Position numbers and translations under genes: made by a program
The notes under the pieces: model-generated
What the model was told of the DNA's origin: nothing
Seen by the model: only the letters and a program-made list of their open reading frames with translations
Databases searched by the model: none
Shown: piece after piece, positions 31,013 through 31,070 of the stretch
How positions within the stretch are numbered: position 1 is the stretch's first letter
Layout of the letters: the number at the start of each line of letters is the position of its first letter
NCBI GenBank assembly: GCA_964470055.1
Contig: CAYXZZ010000009.1
Span: forward strand, 1 to 31,070
DNA length: 31,070 bases
Source: JAEDES01 sp964470055
Lineage (GTDB): Bacteria; Bacillota_I; Bacilli_A; RF39; UBA660
Direction: 5' to 3'

Positions 31013-31070
31013 TGGTTTATTAATTAAAAAGTCAAGTGCAACAAATGAATAATTAAATACAATTCACATT

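Overview
The window looks like the chromosome of a low-GC, Gram-positive gut bacterium (Bacillota, probably a Bacilli lineage near Erysipelotrichales/RF39). Support: very AT-rich DNA, AGGAGG-type ribosome sites, TTG/GTG starts, TATAAT promoters often with a TGn extension, and a gene set of CarD-like factor, RelQ-type alarmone synthetase, DUF1292 protein, phosphoketolase, HtpG and a SpoIID-like spore/cell-wall protein. All 33 apparently intact genes end in TAA (20) or TAG (13); none ends in TGA.

Layout. (1) 1-8.84 kb is the right part of a mobile element: small serine recombinase, decayed XRE regulator, a PUA-like protein overlapping a PD-(D/E)XK nuclease, a membrane-anchored protein, an IS630-type HTH protein, a RecA-like ATPase with a frame problem at its start, element-specific proteins, and a large serine recombinase followed by a zinc-ribbon gene. 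The element ends inside the 3' part of a collagen-like gene, whose last residues are read from element DNA. The left end is outside the window. (2) 8.8-13.1 kb: collagen-like surface protein, five-LysM protein, a small hydrophilic protein and a SpoIID plus peptidoglycan-binding protein, then a nitroreductase. (3) 13.2-17.2 kb: rhodanese lipoprotein, unknown protein, CarD-like regulator behind a leader terminator hairpin, and htpG behind a CIRCE-like operator with unusual spacing. (4) 17.2-20.1 kb, the most interesting part: a TnpB remnant, a frameshifted surface-protein paralogue, then a 290-bp segment bounded by inverted 27-bp sites that looks like an invertible promoter. It precedes a secreted surface protein whose C-terminus has the GC jump, adenine poverty and downstream hairpin expected of a diversity-generating-retroelement variable region. 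The promoter in the segment currently points away from the gene, towards a bidirectional terminator, so the assembled orientation reads as OFF. (5) 20.3-31.0 kb: housekeeping genes: phosphoketolase, small membrane and cytosolic unknowns, alarmone synthetase, a cysteine desulfurase / thioredoxin / thioredoxin-CcdA thiol-redox operon, DUF1292 protein, a long acidic protein, a tail-anchored protein, an anchored HExxH metallopeptidase and a NUDIX hydrolase.

How it fits together: the accessory left third is decaying (several single-base frameshifts in A/T runs). The centre carries surface and wall proteins with apparent on/off switching and possible targeted diversification. The right third is ordinary metabolism with clear promoters and terminators. 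No rRNA, tRNA, CRISPR array, reverse transcriptase or relaxase was recognised. All family calls come from reading the sequence; no database search was possible.
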